DNA of 64,000 bases from Bacillota bacterium (GCA_023415655.1 JAEZKD010000207.1:27789-91788); one strand, 5' to 3'. Positions 35,922-45,203 are shown, counted from the stretch's first letter. Translations and numbers: made by a program. The notes: generated from the sequence alone by a model not told the origin.

Positions 35922-37328
35922 ATGAATTGTCCTAATTGTGGTAACATCATTGCAGATCGAAGAACTCGATGTGAGATGTGTGGAAAAGATTTAACAATAT
36001 ATAAGCGTACAAGCCGTCTTTCTAATTCATATTATAACCGTGGGTTGGAGAAAGCAAAAGTTAGAGACTTAACTGGTGCGGTCATGATGTTAAAGAAGAG
36101 TCTGGAGATGAATAAGAGAAATACCAATGCAAGAAATCTATTAGGACTTGTGTTCTTTGAATTAGGAGAAACCGTTGCTGCATTGAGTGAGTGGGTTATT
36201 AGTAAACATTTTCAAGCCAAAGATAATGATGCAGATGTGTATATGAATCTATTATCGGAGAATCCGACAAAGTTAGATGCATTGAATCAGGCCATTAAAA
36301 AATATAACATTGCGTTGGATTCCGCCAAGCAAGGAAGCGATGATCTCGCAATTATTCAATTAAAGAAAGTGATTAGTTTGAATCCACATTTCGTTCGTGC
36401 GCTTCAATTACTTGCTTTACTCTATATGAGGAATCATGAGTACGATCGAGCAAGAAGATGTCTTCTTAAAGCGAACAAGATTGACTTAACGAATACAACA
36501 ACTCTTCGATATATGAGCGAGTTAAATCAGCTACTCAACCAAGGAACCACAGAAACAGCACCTTATTGGAGTGATGGTGAGGAACGAGCAGATGCAAGTG
36601 CAAGACCGATCACGCCTATTTCTTCTTACAAAGAAGAGAAACCGAATGTGTGGCTTTTTGTCAATCTAGTACTTGGTGTCATCATTGGTATTGCTGTTGT
36701 TTTTTTCTTAGTAGTACCTACCGTAAAACAGAATACAAGAGATGAATATGAACGAGAGGCTAGAGATTATAACAGTGAGATTAGTGCATTAACAGCAAAG
36801 CTTACGTCTGCACAAAAGGACGTAGATAATTTGAATGCAAAATTAGTTGAAAAGCAAAAAGAGCTTGATAGTATCGTAATTCCCGAATATGACCGTGAGA
36901 TGTATGATAATTTAATCATAGCAATGAAGAGATATATTGAATTAGAAGCCCAAGGGCAATTGACGGATGAAGGAATTCAAGAAATCGCTTTATTATTGAG
37001 TCAGATTGATACCGAGCGAATGGAATTGGCAGAGGCTGATATGGTTTGTGAGACGCTTCGCTCGCTTGTATATCCTCAAGCTGCAGATTTGGTGCAAAAC
37101 CAGGGAAAAGATGCAGTGGATGCAAAAGAGTATGAAACTGCAGCACAGCTATTAGAACAAGCTAATTTATATGAGCCTGATAATGTAAGCACCTTATATT
37201 ATCTTGGAAAGGCTTATCAGGGACTAGAGCAGTTTGACCAAGCAAAAGAATTATACAATCGAATTATTCAAGAGTTTCCAAATTCCAATTTGGTACAATA
37301 TGCAAAGATTAGATTAGGTGAGATGTAA
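35922..37328 (+). CDS. Zinc-ribbon/TPR membrane protein
   Basis: A 468-aa protein with three parts. Residues 1-25 are a zinc ribbon (MNCPNCGNIIADRRTRCEMC, two CxxC pairs). Residues about 38-205 are TPR-like repeats (SYYNRGLEKAKVRDLTGAVM, ALQLLALLYMRNHEYDRARR). One membrane helix lies at about 246-266 (VWLFVNLVLGVIIGIAVVFF). The outer part has a coiled coil (SEISALTAKLTSAQKDVDNL) and a second TPR block to the C-terminus (VSTLYYLGKAYQGLEQFDQA). The ATG at 35922 is preferred over 35907, which leaves no room for a binding site. A scaffold spanning the membrane is the likely form; role unknown. Confidence 0.75.
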   Translation: MNCPNCGNIIADRRTRCEMCGKDLTIYKRTSRLSNSYYNRGLEKAKVRDLTGAVMMLKKSLEMNKRNTNARNLLGLVFFELGETVAALSEWVISKHFQAKDNDADVYMNLLSENPTKLDALNQAIKKYNIALDSAKQGSDDLAIIQLKKVISLNPHFVRALQLLALLYMRNHEYDRARRCLLKANKIDLTNTTTLRYMSELNQLLNQGTTETAPYWSDGEERADASARPITPISSYKEEKPNVWLFVNLVLGVIIGIAVVFFLVVPTVKQNTRDEYEREARDYNSEISALTAKLTSAQKDVDNLNAKLVEKQKELDSIVIPEYDREMYDNLIIAMKRYIELEAQGQLTDEGIQEIALLLSQIDTERMELAEADMVCETLRSLVYPQAADLVQNQGKDAVDAKEYETAAQLLEQANLYEPDNVSTLYYLGKAYQGLEQFDQAKELYNRIIQEFPNSNLVQYAKIRLGEM

Positions 37329-37347
37329 GAACGAACGGATAAATGAA

Positions 37348-37382
37348 AAAGACATTTCTAGCGGATAGAATGTCTTTTTTTA
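37348..37382 (+). terminator. Terminator of the TPR gene
   Basis: A 9-bp stem (AAAGACATT with AATGTCTTT) and a T tract. Confidence 0.75.
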
Positions 37383-37450
37383 TCTACATAAGCTGTAAAA
37401 TATTTACAATCCGTTACTGATTAGTAAGGCAGAGAGGAAGGAAAACAGAG

Positions 37451-37840
37451 ATGGATAGTAGAGAGAGCATTCGTTTTATGCTAGGAAATGATGCAAATCA
37501 AAGTGCAGATTTTGAGATGAAAGATCGTATCCTAATCATTCATATGAAAAAGGATTTGGATCACCACAATGCATTGTTTATACGTGAACAAGCGGACAAG
37601 ATGATGGTCACAAAAAACATTCAAAACGTCATATTTGATTTTAGTTTAGTAACTTTCATGGATAGCTCAGGGATTGGCGTTATTCTTGGAAGGTATAAGA
37701 AGCTACGTTTACTTGGAAGTGGAAGAATGGCAGTAGTTGGAGTTTGTGATTGTGTGAATCGAATATTGACAATGTCTGGTTTGTATAGTGTTATAGAAAA
37801 ATACAAAGATCTCAAGGAAGCAATGTTACACTTGAATTAA
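37451..37840 (+). CDS. spoIIAA: Anti-sigma-F factor antagonist SpoIIAA
   Basis: A 129-aa STAS-domain protein. FMDSSGIGVILGRYK (70-84) holds the phosphoacceptor serine and GGRM-like KLRLLGSGRMAVVG follows. Unphosphorylated SpoIIAA binds SpoIIAB and frees sigma-F in the forespore. It has an N-terminal extension of about 12 residues compared with Bacillus. AAGGAAGGA precedes the ATG. The spoIIAA-AB-sigF order is conserved. Confidence 0.93.
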   Translation: MDSRESIRFMLGNDANQSADFEMKDRILIIHMKKDLDHHNALFIREQADKMMVTKNIQNVIFDFSLVTFMDSSGIGVILGRYKKLRLLGSGRMAVVGVCDCVNRILTMSGLYSVIEKYKDLKEAMLHLN

Positions 37841-37855
37841 AAGGAGGGGAAAGGA

Positions 37856-38329
37856 ATGGATCAAGAAGTTTTAAATGAGGAAAATTACGAGTTAAAGCCA
37901 ATTAAGTTTGATAATGAGATGCAAGTGGAATTTGACTCCTTATCAAGAAATGAGAATTTTGCGAGAACCGTCGTAGCAGCATTTGTTTCACAGTTAAATC
38001 CTACCTTAGAAGAAATTGCAGATATTAAGACAGCCGTATCTGAAGCAGTTACCAATTCAATTATTCATGGATATAAGAATAAAGTAGGCAAGGTTTGGAT
38101 GCATTGTGCCATTCATAAGATGAATGTATACATTGAGGTAGTGGATCATGGTGTTGGTATTGAGGATGTAGAACGTGCTATGGAACCTCTATTTACAACA
38201 TGTCCAGAGATGGAACGTTCTGGTATGGGGTTTGCTTTTATGAGTGCGTTTATGGACGAGCTTGAGGTAATGTCAAAAAAGAATGAGGGAACAACCGTTA
38301 AGATGAGAAAACGTATTGGAACTACATAA
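37856..38329 (+). CDS. spoIIAB: Anti-sigma-F factor SpoIIAB (serine kinase)
   Basis: A 157-aa GHKL-fold kinase that binds sigma-F and phosphorylates SpoIIAA. Visible ATP-binding boxes are EAVTNSIIHGYKNK (N box), VVDHGVGIEDVERA (G1) and MERSGMGFAFMSAFMD (G2). It starts 15 bases after spoIIAA with AAGGAGGGG as its binding site. It carries a short N-terminal extension. Confidence 0.94.
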   Translation: MDQEVLNEENYELKPIKFDNEMQVEFDSLSRNENFARTVVAAFVSQLNPTLEEIADIKTAVSEAVTNSIIHGYKNKVGKVWMHCAIHKMNVYIEVVDHGVGIEDVERAMEPLFTTCPEMERSGMGFAFMSAFMDELEVMSKKNEGTTVKMRKRIGTT

Positions 38330-38362
38330 TCCATCGCTGTCTACGAGGAAGGGAGGTTTAAA

Positions 38363-39079
38363 GTGGACACATTAGAACTCATTCGATTATCACAACTTGG
38401 GGATAAGGAAGCAAGAAATCGAGTAGTTACGGAGAATGTAGGACTTGTATGGAGCATTGTTCGACGATTTCTAGGACGGGGACATGAGGCAGAGGATCTT
38501 TTTCAAATCGGTTCGATTGGATTGATGAAGGCAATTGATAAATTTGATATGTCTTACGAAGTCAAATTTTCAACTTATGCAGTTCCAATGATTACCGGTG
38601 AGATTAAGAGATTCCTACGAGATGATGGCATGATAAAGGTTAGCCGCTCATTAAAAGAAACTGCCAATCGAATCCGCGTTGTAAGAGAGCAACTTGAAGC
38701 AAAAAATGGAAGGGAACCAACAATCGAAGAGATTAGTTCGGTACTTGAGCTATCAAAAGAAGAAGTTGTCCTGGCTCTTGAGTCAGGAGCAGAAGTTGAG
38801 TCTTTGTATAAGACGATATATCAGGGAGATGGGAATGCTATATTCCTGATTGATAAGATAGAGCAAAGTGATGATGAGAGCAGTGCCATGATTGATCATC
38901 TTGCACTCAAAGAGGTTATGAATTCATTGGATGAAAAAGAAAAGAATATTATATTGTTGCGATATTTTAAAGAAAAAACACAGACAGAGATTGCGATCGA
39001 ACTTGGGATTTCACAGGTTCAGGTATCCCGATTGGAAAGAAAAATATTAAAAACGATGAGAGAAAGGATGCTTGGTTAA
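38363..39079 (+). CDS. sigF: Sporulation sigma factor F
   Basis: A 238-aa sigma-70-type factor, the first forespore-specific sigma. Region 2 is EAEDLFQIGSIGLMKAIDKFDMSYEVKFSTYAVPMITGEIKRFLRDD; region 3 follows (ISRSLKETANRIR-like VSRSLKETANRIR); region 4 is the HTH EKTQTEIAIELGISQVQVSRLERKIL. The start is GTG at 38363 after GGGAGG. It ends the spoIIA operon; a hairpin terminator follows. Confidence 0.94.
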   Translation: MDTLELIRLSQLGDKEARNRVVTENVGLVWSIVRRFLGRGHEAEDLFQIGSIGLMKAIDKFDMSYEVKFSTYAVPMITGEIKRFLRDDGMIKVSRSLKETANRIRVVREQLEAKNGREPTIEEISSVLELSKEEVVLALESGAEVESLYKTIYQGDGNAIFLIDKIEQSDDESSAMIDHLALKEVMNSLDEKEKNIILLRYFKEKTQTEIAIELGISQVQVSRLERKILKTMRERMLG

Positions 39080-39150
39080 TACAATATTTACCAAGGATAT
39101 TTAGCATAAATTGAGAAATAATAGTAACAGTGAACTTGAAAGTATAGGAG

Positions 39151-39221
39151 GCTGTTGCAAGACGATTGTGTAGAAATAGATGATGCAAATCAAACACATA
39201 TCGCTTGCAACAGCTTTTTTT
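39151..39221 (+). terminator. Terminator of the spoIIA operon
   Basis: A perfect 11-bp outer stem (GCTGTTGCAAG with CTTGCAACAGC), further pairing inside, and seven T. Confidence 0.85.
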
Positions 39222-39235
39222 AGAGGTGACCTGTT

Positions 39236-39437
39236 ATGAATAAAAAAAGAGTCTGTATTATTTCTATTACTATTGTGTTAGTAACGGTTATTGGAGTACT
39301 AATCTACTTTTTTTCAGTGGATACCAAACAAGTTTTTGAAGGGACATTTATCTGATGGAAAATGGATGAACATACCTTGTGTTCCTATTCATAATTGGAA
39401 GGTCTTGTGGCACACTCTATCAATGAATATGTCTTAA
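39236..39437 (+). pseudogene. Small membrane-protein gene, apparently frameshifted
   Basis: The ATG at 39236 follows AGAGGTGA and gives a 39-aa peptide with one hydrophobic helix (MNKKRVCIISITIVLVTVIG and on), stopping at 39355. One frame over, the sequence stays open from 39354 to 39437 (DGKWMNIPCVPIHNWKVLWH and on), so one extra or missing base near 39350 may have split an about 67-aa protein. It may instead be a real 39-aa membrane peptide. I recognise no family. Confidence 0.35.
39367..39396 (+). promoter_or_regulatory. Sigma-G-like promoter of the spoVA operon
   Basis: TGAACA (39367-39372), 17 bases, CATAATT (39390-39396), against sigma-G TGAATA and CATACTA. The spoVA operon is sigma-G dependent in Bacillus subtilis. 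The leader to the spoVAC ATG would be about 65 bases. Confidence 0.45.
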
Positions 39438-39468
39438 TCATTTGGAATGGAGAAAGAAAGGAGTTACG

Positions 39469-39975
39469 ATGTCAGATAATAAGAAAAAGGTGTCAGTATC
39501 TGAGGTTGCGAATGAGAAAAATCAAAAAAAGAGGGATAAACTATACAATCAATATGTAAAACAAGTTACGCCAAAGCATAATCCAGTCCTTAATTTCATT
39601 AAGGCTTATATCTCAGGAGGCGTAATCTGTTGTATTGGACAAGCTTTTATCAATTTTTATAGTTCACAAGGAGCAGAAAAAGAACTAGCAGCAGCGTATA
39701 CCACGCTATCACTTGTCTTTTTAGCAATTCTATTTACTGGATTCAATTGGTATCAGAAAATCGCAAAGTTTGCTGGTGCAGGTAGTATTGTTCCAATCAC
39801 TGGATTTGCCAATTCAGTTGCAGCTCCTGCCATTGAGTTTAAGAAAGAAGGGCAAGTGTTTGGAATTGGGTGCAAGATATTTACCATTGCTGGCCCAGTA
39901 ATACTATACGGGATTTTTTGTAGTTGGGTACTCGGAATGATTTATTGGGTACTTAAGCTATTAAAAATTGTTTAG
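39469..39975 (+). CDS. spoVAC: Stage V sporulation protein AC
   Basis: A 168-aa inner-membrane protein of the SpoVA dipicolinate channel. A charged N-terminus of about 45 residues is followed by several hydrophobic segments: FIKAYISGGVICCIGQAFIN, TTLSLVFLAILFTGFNWYQ, AGSIVPITGFANSVAAPAIE (typical SpoVAC) and VILYGIFCSWVLGMIYWVL. In Bacillus it acts as a mechanosensitive channel. The ATG at 39469 follows AAAGGAG; the upstream TTG at 39442 is unlikely. Confidence 0.93.
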   Translation: MSDNKKKVSVSEVANEKNQKKRDKLYNQYVKQVTPKHNPVLNFIKAYISGGVICCIGQAFINFYSSQGAEKELAAAYTTLSLVFLAILFTGFNWYQKIAKFAGAGSIVPITGFANSVAAPAIEFKKEGQVFGIGCKIFTIAGPVILYGIFCSWVLGMIYWVLKLLKIV

Positions 39976-39993
39976 ATGAGAAAGGGAGCAAAC

Positions 39994-41052
39994 ATGTCAG
40001 CAGAAAATAGTAAATTACGCGGAAAACAAAGCATTTGTTTTGAACATCCTCCAGTTATCATATCAGCCGCGTCAATATCTGGGAAAAAAGAAGGAGAAGG
40101 CCCATTGGGGGCTTACTTTGATGTGGTAGAAACAGATCCAATGTTTGGTCAAAATACCTGGGAAGAAGCAGAAAGTAAGATGCTTGGTATGGCAGTAGAT
40201 ACAGTAATTCATAAATCTGGGTTAAAGCGAGAGGAAATTAGATATCTAGTAGGTGGAGATTTACTTGGTCAATTGATTGCGACTAGTTTTGGTATTGAGA
40301 ATTTCGAGATTCCTTTGATTGGAGTTTATGGAGCTTGCTCTACGATGGGAGAATCCATGATTGTAGCTTCGATGCTTGTGGAGGGAGGATTTGCTGAGCA
40401 CACATTAGCAATTACCTCAAGTCACTTCGCAGGAGCTGAAAAGCAATTTCGATTTCCTCTTGCCTATGGAAATCAACGTCCACTTGCAGCTTCTTGGACG
40501 GTCACAGGTAGTGGTGCAGTCATTATTGGGAAAAAGATGAAAAAAGGAAGTGCATTTGAGAAAGAGTTTTCACCGGTAGAAATTCAGATCTCAGGAATGA
40601 CAGTTGGAAAGATTGTTGACTATGGATTAAAGGATTCTATGAATATGGGAGCTTGTATGGCACCTGCAGCCTGTGCAACAATTGCTCAGAATCTGAAGGA
40701 CTTTAATCGTCAACCAGGTTACTATGATAAGATTATTACTGGAGACCTTGGTATGGTAGGACGGGATATCCTATTGGAGATGCTGAGAAATGAGGGATAT
40801 GATATTAGCTCTAATTATATGGATTGTGGTATTGAAATCTTTGATCCTGAATCTCAAGATACACATGCTGGTGGAAGTGGTTGTGGTTGCAGTGCGATTA
40901 CCTTATGCGGATATATCTTACAGAAGATGAGAAAGAAAGAATGGAATCGTATACTGTTCATACCAACAGGTGCGTTATTATCTACGGTAAGTTATAATGA
41001 AGGACAAAGTGTACCTGGAATTGCACATGCAGTGATTATTGAAGCAAATTAG
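39994..41052 (+). CDS. spoVAD: Stage V sporulation protein AD
   Basis: A 352-aa thiolase-fold protein that binds dipicolinic acid and is needed for its uptake into the spore. Family stretches include GPLGAYFDVVETDPMFGQNT, GVYGACSTMGESMIVASMLVEGG (residues about 110-132), TVTGSGAVIIG and DTHAGGSGCGCSAITL. The ATG at 39994 follows AAAGGGAG; 39976 has no binding site. It follows spoVAC and precedes spoVAE. Confidence 0.95.
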   Translation: MSAENSKLRGKQSICFEHPPVIISAASISGKKEGEGPLGAYFDVVETDPMFGQNTWEEAESKMLGMAVDTVIHKSGLKREEIRYLVGGDLLGQLIATSFGIENFEIPLIGVYGACSTMGESMIVASMLVEGGFAEHTLAITSSHFAGAEKQFRFPLAYGNQRPLAASWTVTGSGAVIIGKKMKKGSAFEKEFSPVEIQISGMTVGKIVDYGLKDSMNMGACMAPAACATIAQNLKDFNRQPGYYDKIITGDLGMVGRDILLEMLRNEGYDISSNYMDCGIEIFDPESQDTHAGGSGCGCSAITLCGYILQKMRKKEWNRILFIPTGALLSTVSYNEGQSVPGIAHAVIIEAN

Positions 41053-41069
41053 AGAAGAGAGAGGTATGT

Positions 41070-41426
41070 ATGGACTTTTTAAAAGCGTTTTTAGTTGGTG
41101 GATTAATTTGTGCTCTGGTACAGATTCTAATGGATAATACAAAATTAATGCCAGGACGAATTATGGTAATGCTCGTATGTCTTGGTTCTATCTTAGGAGC
41201 AGTAGGAGTCTATGAGCCATTTGCAAAGTGGGCTGGAGCTGGAGCTACAGTACCATTGGTTGGATTTGGCAATATCTTATTTAAGGGAGTAAAAGAAGCA
41301 GTGGATAAGGAAGGCTTTATCGGTGTATTCAAGGGAGGCTTTACTTCTTCAGCGGTCGGCATCTCGTCTGCCTTAATCTTTGGCTATCTAGCTTCCTTGA
41401 TATTCAACCCAAAGATGAAAGAATAG
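41070..41426 (+). CDS. spoVAE: Stage V sporulation protein AE
   Basis: A 118-aa membrane protein of the SpoVA complex (SpoVAEB type). MDFLKAFLVGGLICALVQIL opens it and AGATVPLVGFGNILFKGVKEAVD is the family signature. GAGAGAGG precedes the ATG. Clostridia commonly have just spoVAC-AD-AE, lacking the AA, AB and AF genes of Bacillus, as here. Confidence 0.94.
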   Translation: MDFLKAFLVGGLICALVQILMDNTKLMPGRIMVMLVCLGSILGAVGVYEPFAKWAGAGATVPLVGFGNILFKGVKEAVDKEGFIGVFKGGFTSSAVGISSALIFGYLASLIFNPKMKE

Positions 41427-41483
41427 AAGTTTAACCGTTCAAATTAGATTCCAAACGTTAAAAGTGATAAAATAGGATAAATG

Positions 41484-41521
41484 AAAAGGGGCTAAGTCGT
41501 TTGAAACGACCGCCCCTTTTT
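41484..41521. terminator. Bidirectional terminator between spoVAE and the PBP gene
   Basis: A two-part stem: AAAAGGGGC with GCCCCTTTT outside and GTCGTTT with AAACGAC inside. Runs of A and T on the two flanks allow it to stop both convergent transcripts. Confidence 0.85.
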
Positions 41522-41544
41522 ACTTACATAATAGTTAGAGATGT

Positions 41545-44289
41545 TTATGGTTCAGGAGTAATTAAAACAACAGGTGGAGTGGTAGGTTCAGGCTCCGTTG
41601 TTGTATTATCATTCGATGGTGGGTTGTTACCACCCTGATGATTTGAATCCTCTTCCTCAAAGAAATCATCATCCCCAAATCCATCCTCGATTGGTGGAGC
41701 GATGGTTCCTTCACTATGAAGTGGACAAGATTCTGCACGCTCATCGGTTGGATAGATATATGGTGTGTCATCCGTTGGTGAGGTTTCTTCCTTGATTAAA
41801 TAAACAACATCTTGAAGATTTTCTGTTGGACAGTAAGGAGTTGCAAGATGTCCAGATACTTTATCAATCGTAACCTTGATATGACAAGCACAGCTCTTAG
41901 TAGGAGCAGTACCCTTGGCAAAGTACTCAGTTCTTGTACAATTACCACTAAGTGCTTGATCACAAACACCTGGAATTGCTAAATCACCACATTTGGTACA
42001 AATCACAGCACTTGTGATGGAATCAGGCTTTTCAAACGTCTTATATTCAAGACCAAGAGTTGAATGAATTTCTTCCATAATATTGCGCCAGATGTTTTGA
42101 TGATATTTCTTCTCTGTCTGTGGGAAATTATAATCAAAACCAGTCCAAATTGCTGAGGTATAGTAAGGGGTATAGCCTACAAACCATAAATCATAATCTT
42201 TCGTTGCAGTACCAGTTTTACCTGCAATCGGCATTTTGTAATCACGGAATTTCACTCTGGTTGCAGTACCAATATTAACAGTATCCTGCATTGCAGAAGT
42301 CAATAACCATGCTGTTGATGTCTTAAATACCTGTTCGGAGGATGGCTCATTGGAAAGAAGAACCTTACCATTGTGATCAATAATCTTTGTATAAAGAACA
42401 GGCTTATTGTAAACACCATTATTCGCAATTGCAGCATAACCTGCAGTCAATTCCATATTTGTAACACCATTCGTTAAACCACCTAATGCAAGTGATACGT
42501 TTAAGTCAGAATATTTCTTACCATCGGATCCTACCTGAGATTCTACTAAGGTGAAACCTAATTTCTTAAGATAATCAAAACCAACACGAGGAGTTACAGC
42601 TTCCATGAAACGGCATGCAATAATGTTCATAGAATTGTAAAGACCTTCACGCATGGTGGAAAGACCTTTATACTTACCATTCCAGTTCGTGACGGTATCC
42701 TTTGAATTTGGATAGGTATATGCAGAGTCATCCATAACGCTGGCTAACGTAAATCCAGAGGTATCAAGAGCTGGAAGAAAGGAGGCTAATACCTTAAAGG
42801 TAGAACCAACCTGTCGCTTTGAACTAGTAGCACGATTAATCGTTCTTTTACCAGTCTTTTCTCCACGACCTCCATAGAGAGCTACCACATGCCCGTTATG
42901 TTGATCCATAATCGTCATCGAAGTTTGTGGTTGAAGAAGTATGGTACGTGTTTCACCATCAATCATATCACCATCTTCAAGCATCGCTGCTTTGAATTCT
43001 TCCGTTTTCGCTAGCATATCCTCTTTATCATAACCTAAGGAATTAATTCCTTTATAAGGTTTTGAGGTATGGAAATACAAACGATTGGAGTCTTCAAAAT
43101 CTTTGAAATATTCTAAGAGATCACTCATCTGATAATGAATCATGTCACCATTGGCTTTTTTAATGGATAAGGCATAGTTTAACTGATAATAGGAGCCTTC
43201 TCCTACCGCAGGGAAATTAGATTCATCTTGGAATTGTTTATCCATAATATCTTGAATGGTCTTATCCTGAGTGGAGAAAATCTCAAGTCCACCACTATAA
43301 AGTAAGCTCTCAGCTTGATCTTGTGTATATCCCTTTTTATTAACTAAATCATAAAGCACTTGATCAATCAAAGCATCTGTAAAATACGAATAAGAGTTTG
43401 ACTTTGTTTTTTGTTCATCAATATCTTTGATTCTAGCATAAACATCATCGGCTAAAGCTTCTTCATATTCTTCCTGGGTACAGAATCCAAGCTCAAGCAT
43501 CTTCTCAAGACCCTTTTTACGACGTTCTGCATTCGTTTCAGGATAATCAATCGGATTGTTGTAAACAGGAGTAAGAGCGATAGGAGCAAGTACCGTAGCT
43601 TCGGAAAGTGTTAAATCCCAAACATCCTTACCAAAATAGCTTTGTGCAGCAGTTTGAACACCATAAGCTCCATTTCCTAAGTTGATGTTATTTAGATATG
43701 CTTCCATAATCTCATCTTTTGTAAATTCATCTTCTAGCTTAATGGCTAGATACTGTTCTTGCAGCTTACGAACAATTTTATCGACGTTATTCGGTTCATT
43801 ACCGTAATTAAATACTTTAATTTTTAAAAGCTGTTGTGTAATGGTACTACCACCAAAACCAAGCCCCTGTGTTTTTAAAACGGAGAAGCCAGCACGAAAG
43901 ATACCTTGGACATCGATACCGTCATGTTCATAAAAACGCTCGTCCTCAAGTGCAACAAATGCATGCTCAAGTACATCAGGAATCTGATCAATTGTAACAA
44001 AAACACGGTTGGCTTCTGCGCCAATTAGCTTTTGTGCAAGGGTACCATCCTTGTAATAGATATGTGTTGTAAAACCCTCTGGATCTATATTTACCTGTGA
44101 GATGTCAGGAGCCGATTCGATGATACCTTTGGCAGCACCAGCGATACCCATGACACCAATAATGGCGGTAAAAACAACACACACTAAAGCCAATCGAAAC
44201 AAAATAATCCTAATCTTAGAGTTAAGACGCTTAGAAGTGGATTTTATCTCATGTTGTTTTTTAACGACACCTTTTTTGCTGTAATCCAT
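41545..44289 (-). CDS. Class A penicillin-binding protein (PBP1A type)
   Basis: A 914-aa bifunctional peptidoglycan synthase. One membrane helix is at about 28-50. The GT51 glycosyltransferase domain has EDERFYEHDGID (catalytic Glu115) and GFGGSTITQQLLK. The transpeptidase domain has STFK with Ser496, SMN and GKTGTATKDYD. A C-terminal region with two cysteine pairs (CTKCGDLAIPGVC, CACHIKV) and an acidic Pro/Thr tail (residues about 865-914) extends the protein. TAGGAGG precedes the ATG. It is preceded by its own promoter. Confidence 0.94.
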   Translation of the reverse strand: MDYSKKGVVKKQHEIKSTSKRLNSKIRIILFRLALVCVVFTAIIGVMGIAGAAKGIIESAPDISQVNIDPEGFTTHIYYKDGTLAQKLIGAEANRVFVTIDQIPDVLEHAFVALEDERFYEHDGIDVQGIFRAGFSVLKTQGLGFGGSTITQQLLKIKVFNYGNEPNNVDKIVRKLQEQYLAIKLEDEFTKDEIMEAYLNNINLGNGAYGVQTAAQSYFGKDVWDLTLSEATVLAPIALTPVYNNPIDYPETNAERRKKGLEKMLELGFCTQEEYEEALADDVYARIKDIDEQKTKSNSYSYFTDALIDQVLYDLVNKKGYTQDQAESLLYSGGLEIFSTQDKTIQDIMDKQFQDESNFPAVGEGSYYQLNYALSIKKANGDMIHYQMSDLLEYFKDFEDSNRLYFHTSKPYKGINSLGYDKEDMLAKTEEFKAAMLEDGDMIDGETRTILLQPQTSMTIMDQHNGHVVALYGGRGEKTGKRTINRATSSKRQVGSTFKVLASFLPALDTSGFTLASVMDDSAYTYPNSKDTVTNWNGKYKGLSTMREGLYNSMNIIACRFMEAVTPRVGFDYLKKLGFTLVESQVGSDGKKYSDLNVSLALGGLTNGVTNMELTAGYAAIANNGVYNKPVLYTKIIDHNGKVLLSNEPSSEQVFKTSTAWLLTSAMQDTVNIGTATRVKFRDYKMPIAGKTGTATKDYDLWFVGYTPYYTSAIWTGFDYNFPQTEKKYHQNIWRNIMEEIHSTLGLEYKTFEKPDSITSAVICTKCGDLAIPGVCDQALSGNCTRTEYFAKGTAPTKSCACHIKVTIDKVSGHLATPYCPTENLQDVVYLIKEETSPTDDTPYIYPTDERAESCPLHSEGTIAPPIEDGFGDDDFFEEEDSNHQGGNNPPSNDNTTTEPEPTTPPVVLITPEP

Positions 44290-44347
44290 AATAACCTCCT
44301 AAAAACATTAGTAAATACTGAGAAATCAGCATTTACGGTTAAAAACA

Positions 44348-44376
44348 ATTATATCAAAATAAATTTCAATATGCAA
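44348..44376 (-). promoter_or_regulatory. Promoter of the PBP gene
   Basis: On the minus strand TTGCAT (44371-44376), 17 bases, perfect TATAAT (44348-44353) with a TGA extension. Confidence 0.65.
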
Positions 44377-44398
44377 CTTTACTACAAAATGTTCATAA

Positions 44399-45055
44399 TT
44401 AGACGGAAAAAATTAATATTTGATTATCATTCATACCATAATAAACATCGTCCAATTCTTCTAGTTCTGCTTTACCATTGGTTGCTTCTTGTACTTTCTT
44501 AGTGACAGAAGGGAGAAGGCTTGGTGGAATAAGAAGAGTTAGGATAACAATGTCTGTAAACTCTGTAGAAAGAGTTGTTAAACCAAGAGTTCCGGCAATG
44601 TATTGGATCTTACCAAGACCAGTATAATCGGTAGTAATCTTCAGTTGTTTACCAAAGTGTTTTTCAAGTATCGTACAGTTTTTCAAGCCCTCTTTGACGG
44701 CACTTTGATAGGCACGTACAAGACCACCCGTACCAAGTAAGGTTCCACCAAAGTATCGGGTCACAACAACACAAGTATTATGAATTCCTTCATTGAGAAG
44801 AACATCTAGCATAGGTCGGCCTGCGGTCTTACTTGGCTCTCCATCATCACTGCAACGTTCTAGCTCATTGTTTTTACCCAGCACATAAGCAGAACAGTTA
44901 TGGGAAGCATCCCAGTACTTCTTCTTCATCTGTTCAATAAAAGAAAGTGCTTCTTCTTCCGTAGCAATTGGTATGATTGTGGTAATAAATCTGGATTTCT
45001 TTTCAATTATTTCACCAGTTCCACCTGTATATACAATTTTATAGGAATCATTCAT
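44399..45055 (-). CDS. YigZ/IMPACT-family protein
   Basis: A 218-aa protein with the UPF0029 N-terminal domain: KKSRFITTIIPI, AYVLGKNNELERCSDDGEPSKTAGRPMLDVL and VVVTRYFGGTLLGTGGLVRAYQSAVKEGL, then a C-terminal DUF1949 domain from about 140. YigZ relates to the yeast IMPACT/YIH1 proteins; its bacterial role is unclear. GAAAGGA precedes the ATG. The stop is 23 bases upstream of the PBP promoter. Confidence 0.9.
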   Translation of the reverse strand: MNDSYKIVYTGGTGEIIEKKSRFITTIIPIATEEEALSFIEQMKKKYWDASHNCSAYVLGKNNELERCSDDGEPSKTAGRPMLDVLLNEGIHNTCVVVTRYFGGTLLGTGGLVRAYQSAVKEGLKNCTILEKHFGKQLKITTDYTGLGKIQYIAGTLGLTTLSTEFTDIVILTLLIPPSLLPSVTKKVQEATNGKAELEELDDVYYGMNDNQILIFSV

Positions 45056-45203
45056 TTATTTTGTATCCTTTCTGAACCTGACTGCTTCCTTGACAAACAT
45101 AATACGTTCCATTAAGATGAAGGAAACAAACTCAAAGTTATTATAGCAATGAGGGTAAAAAAGCGCAATATGATACAAGATACAATTAAAGGGGAAGGGT
45201 TTC

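Noticed and set aside
39442..39468. TTG at 39442 as the start of spoVAC
   Set aside because: The ATG at 39469 has AAAGGAG at the right distance and gives a normal SpoVAC length.
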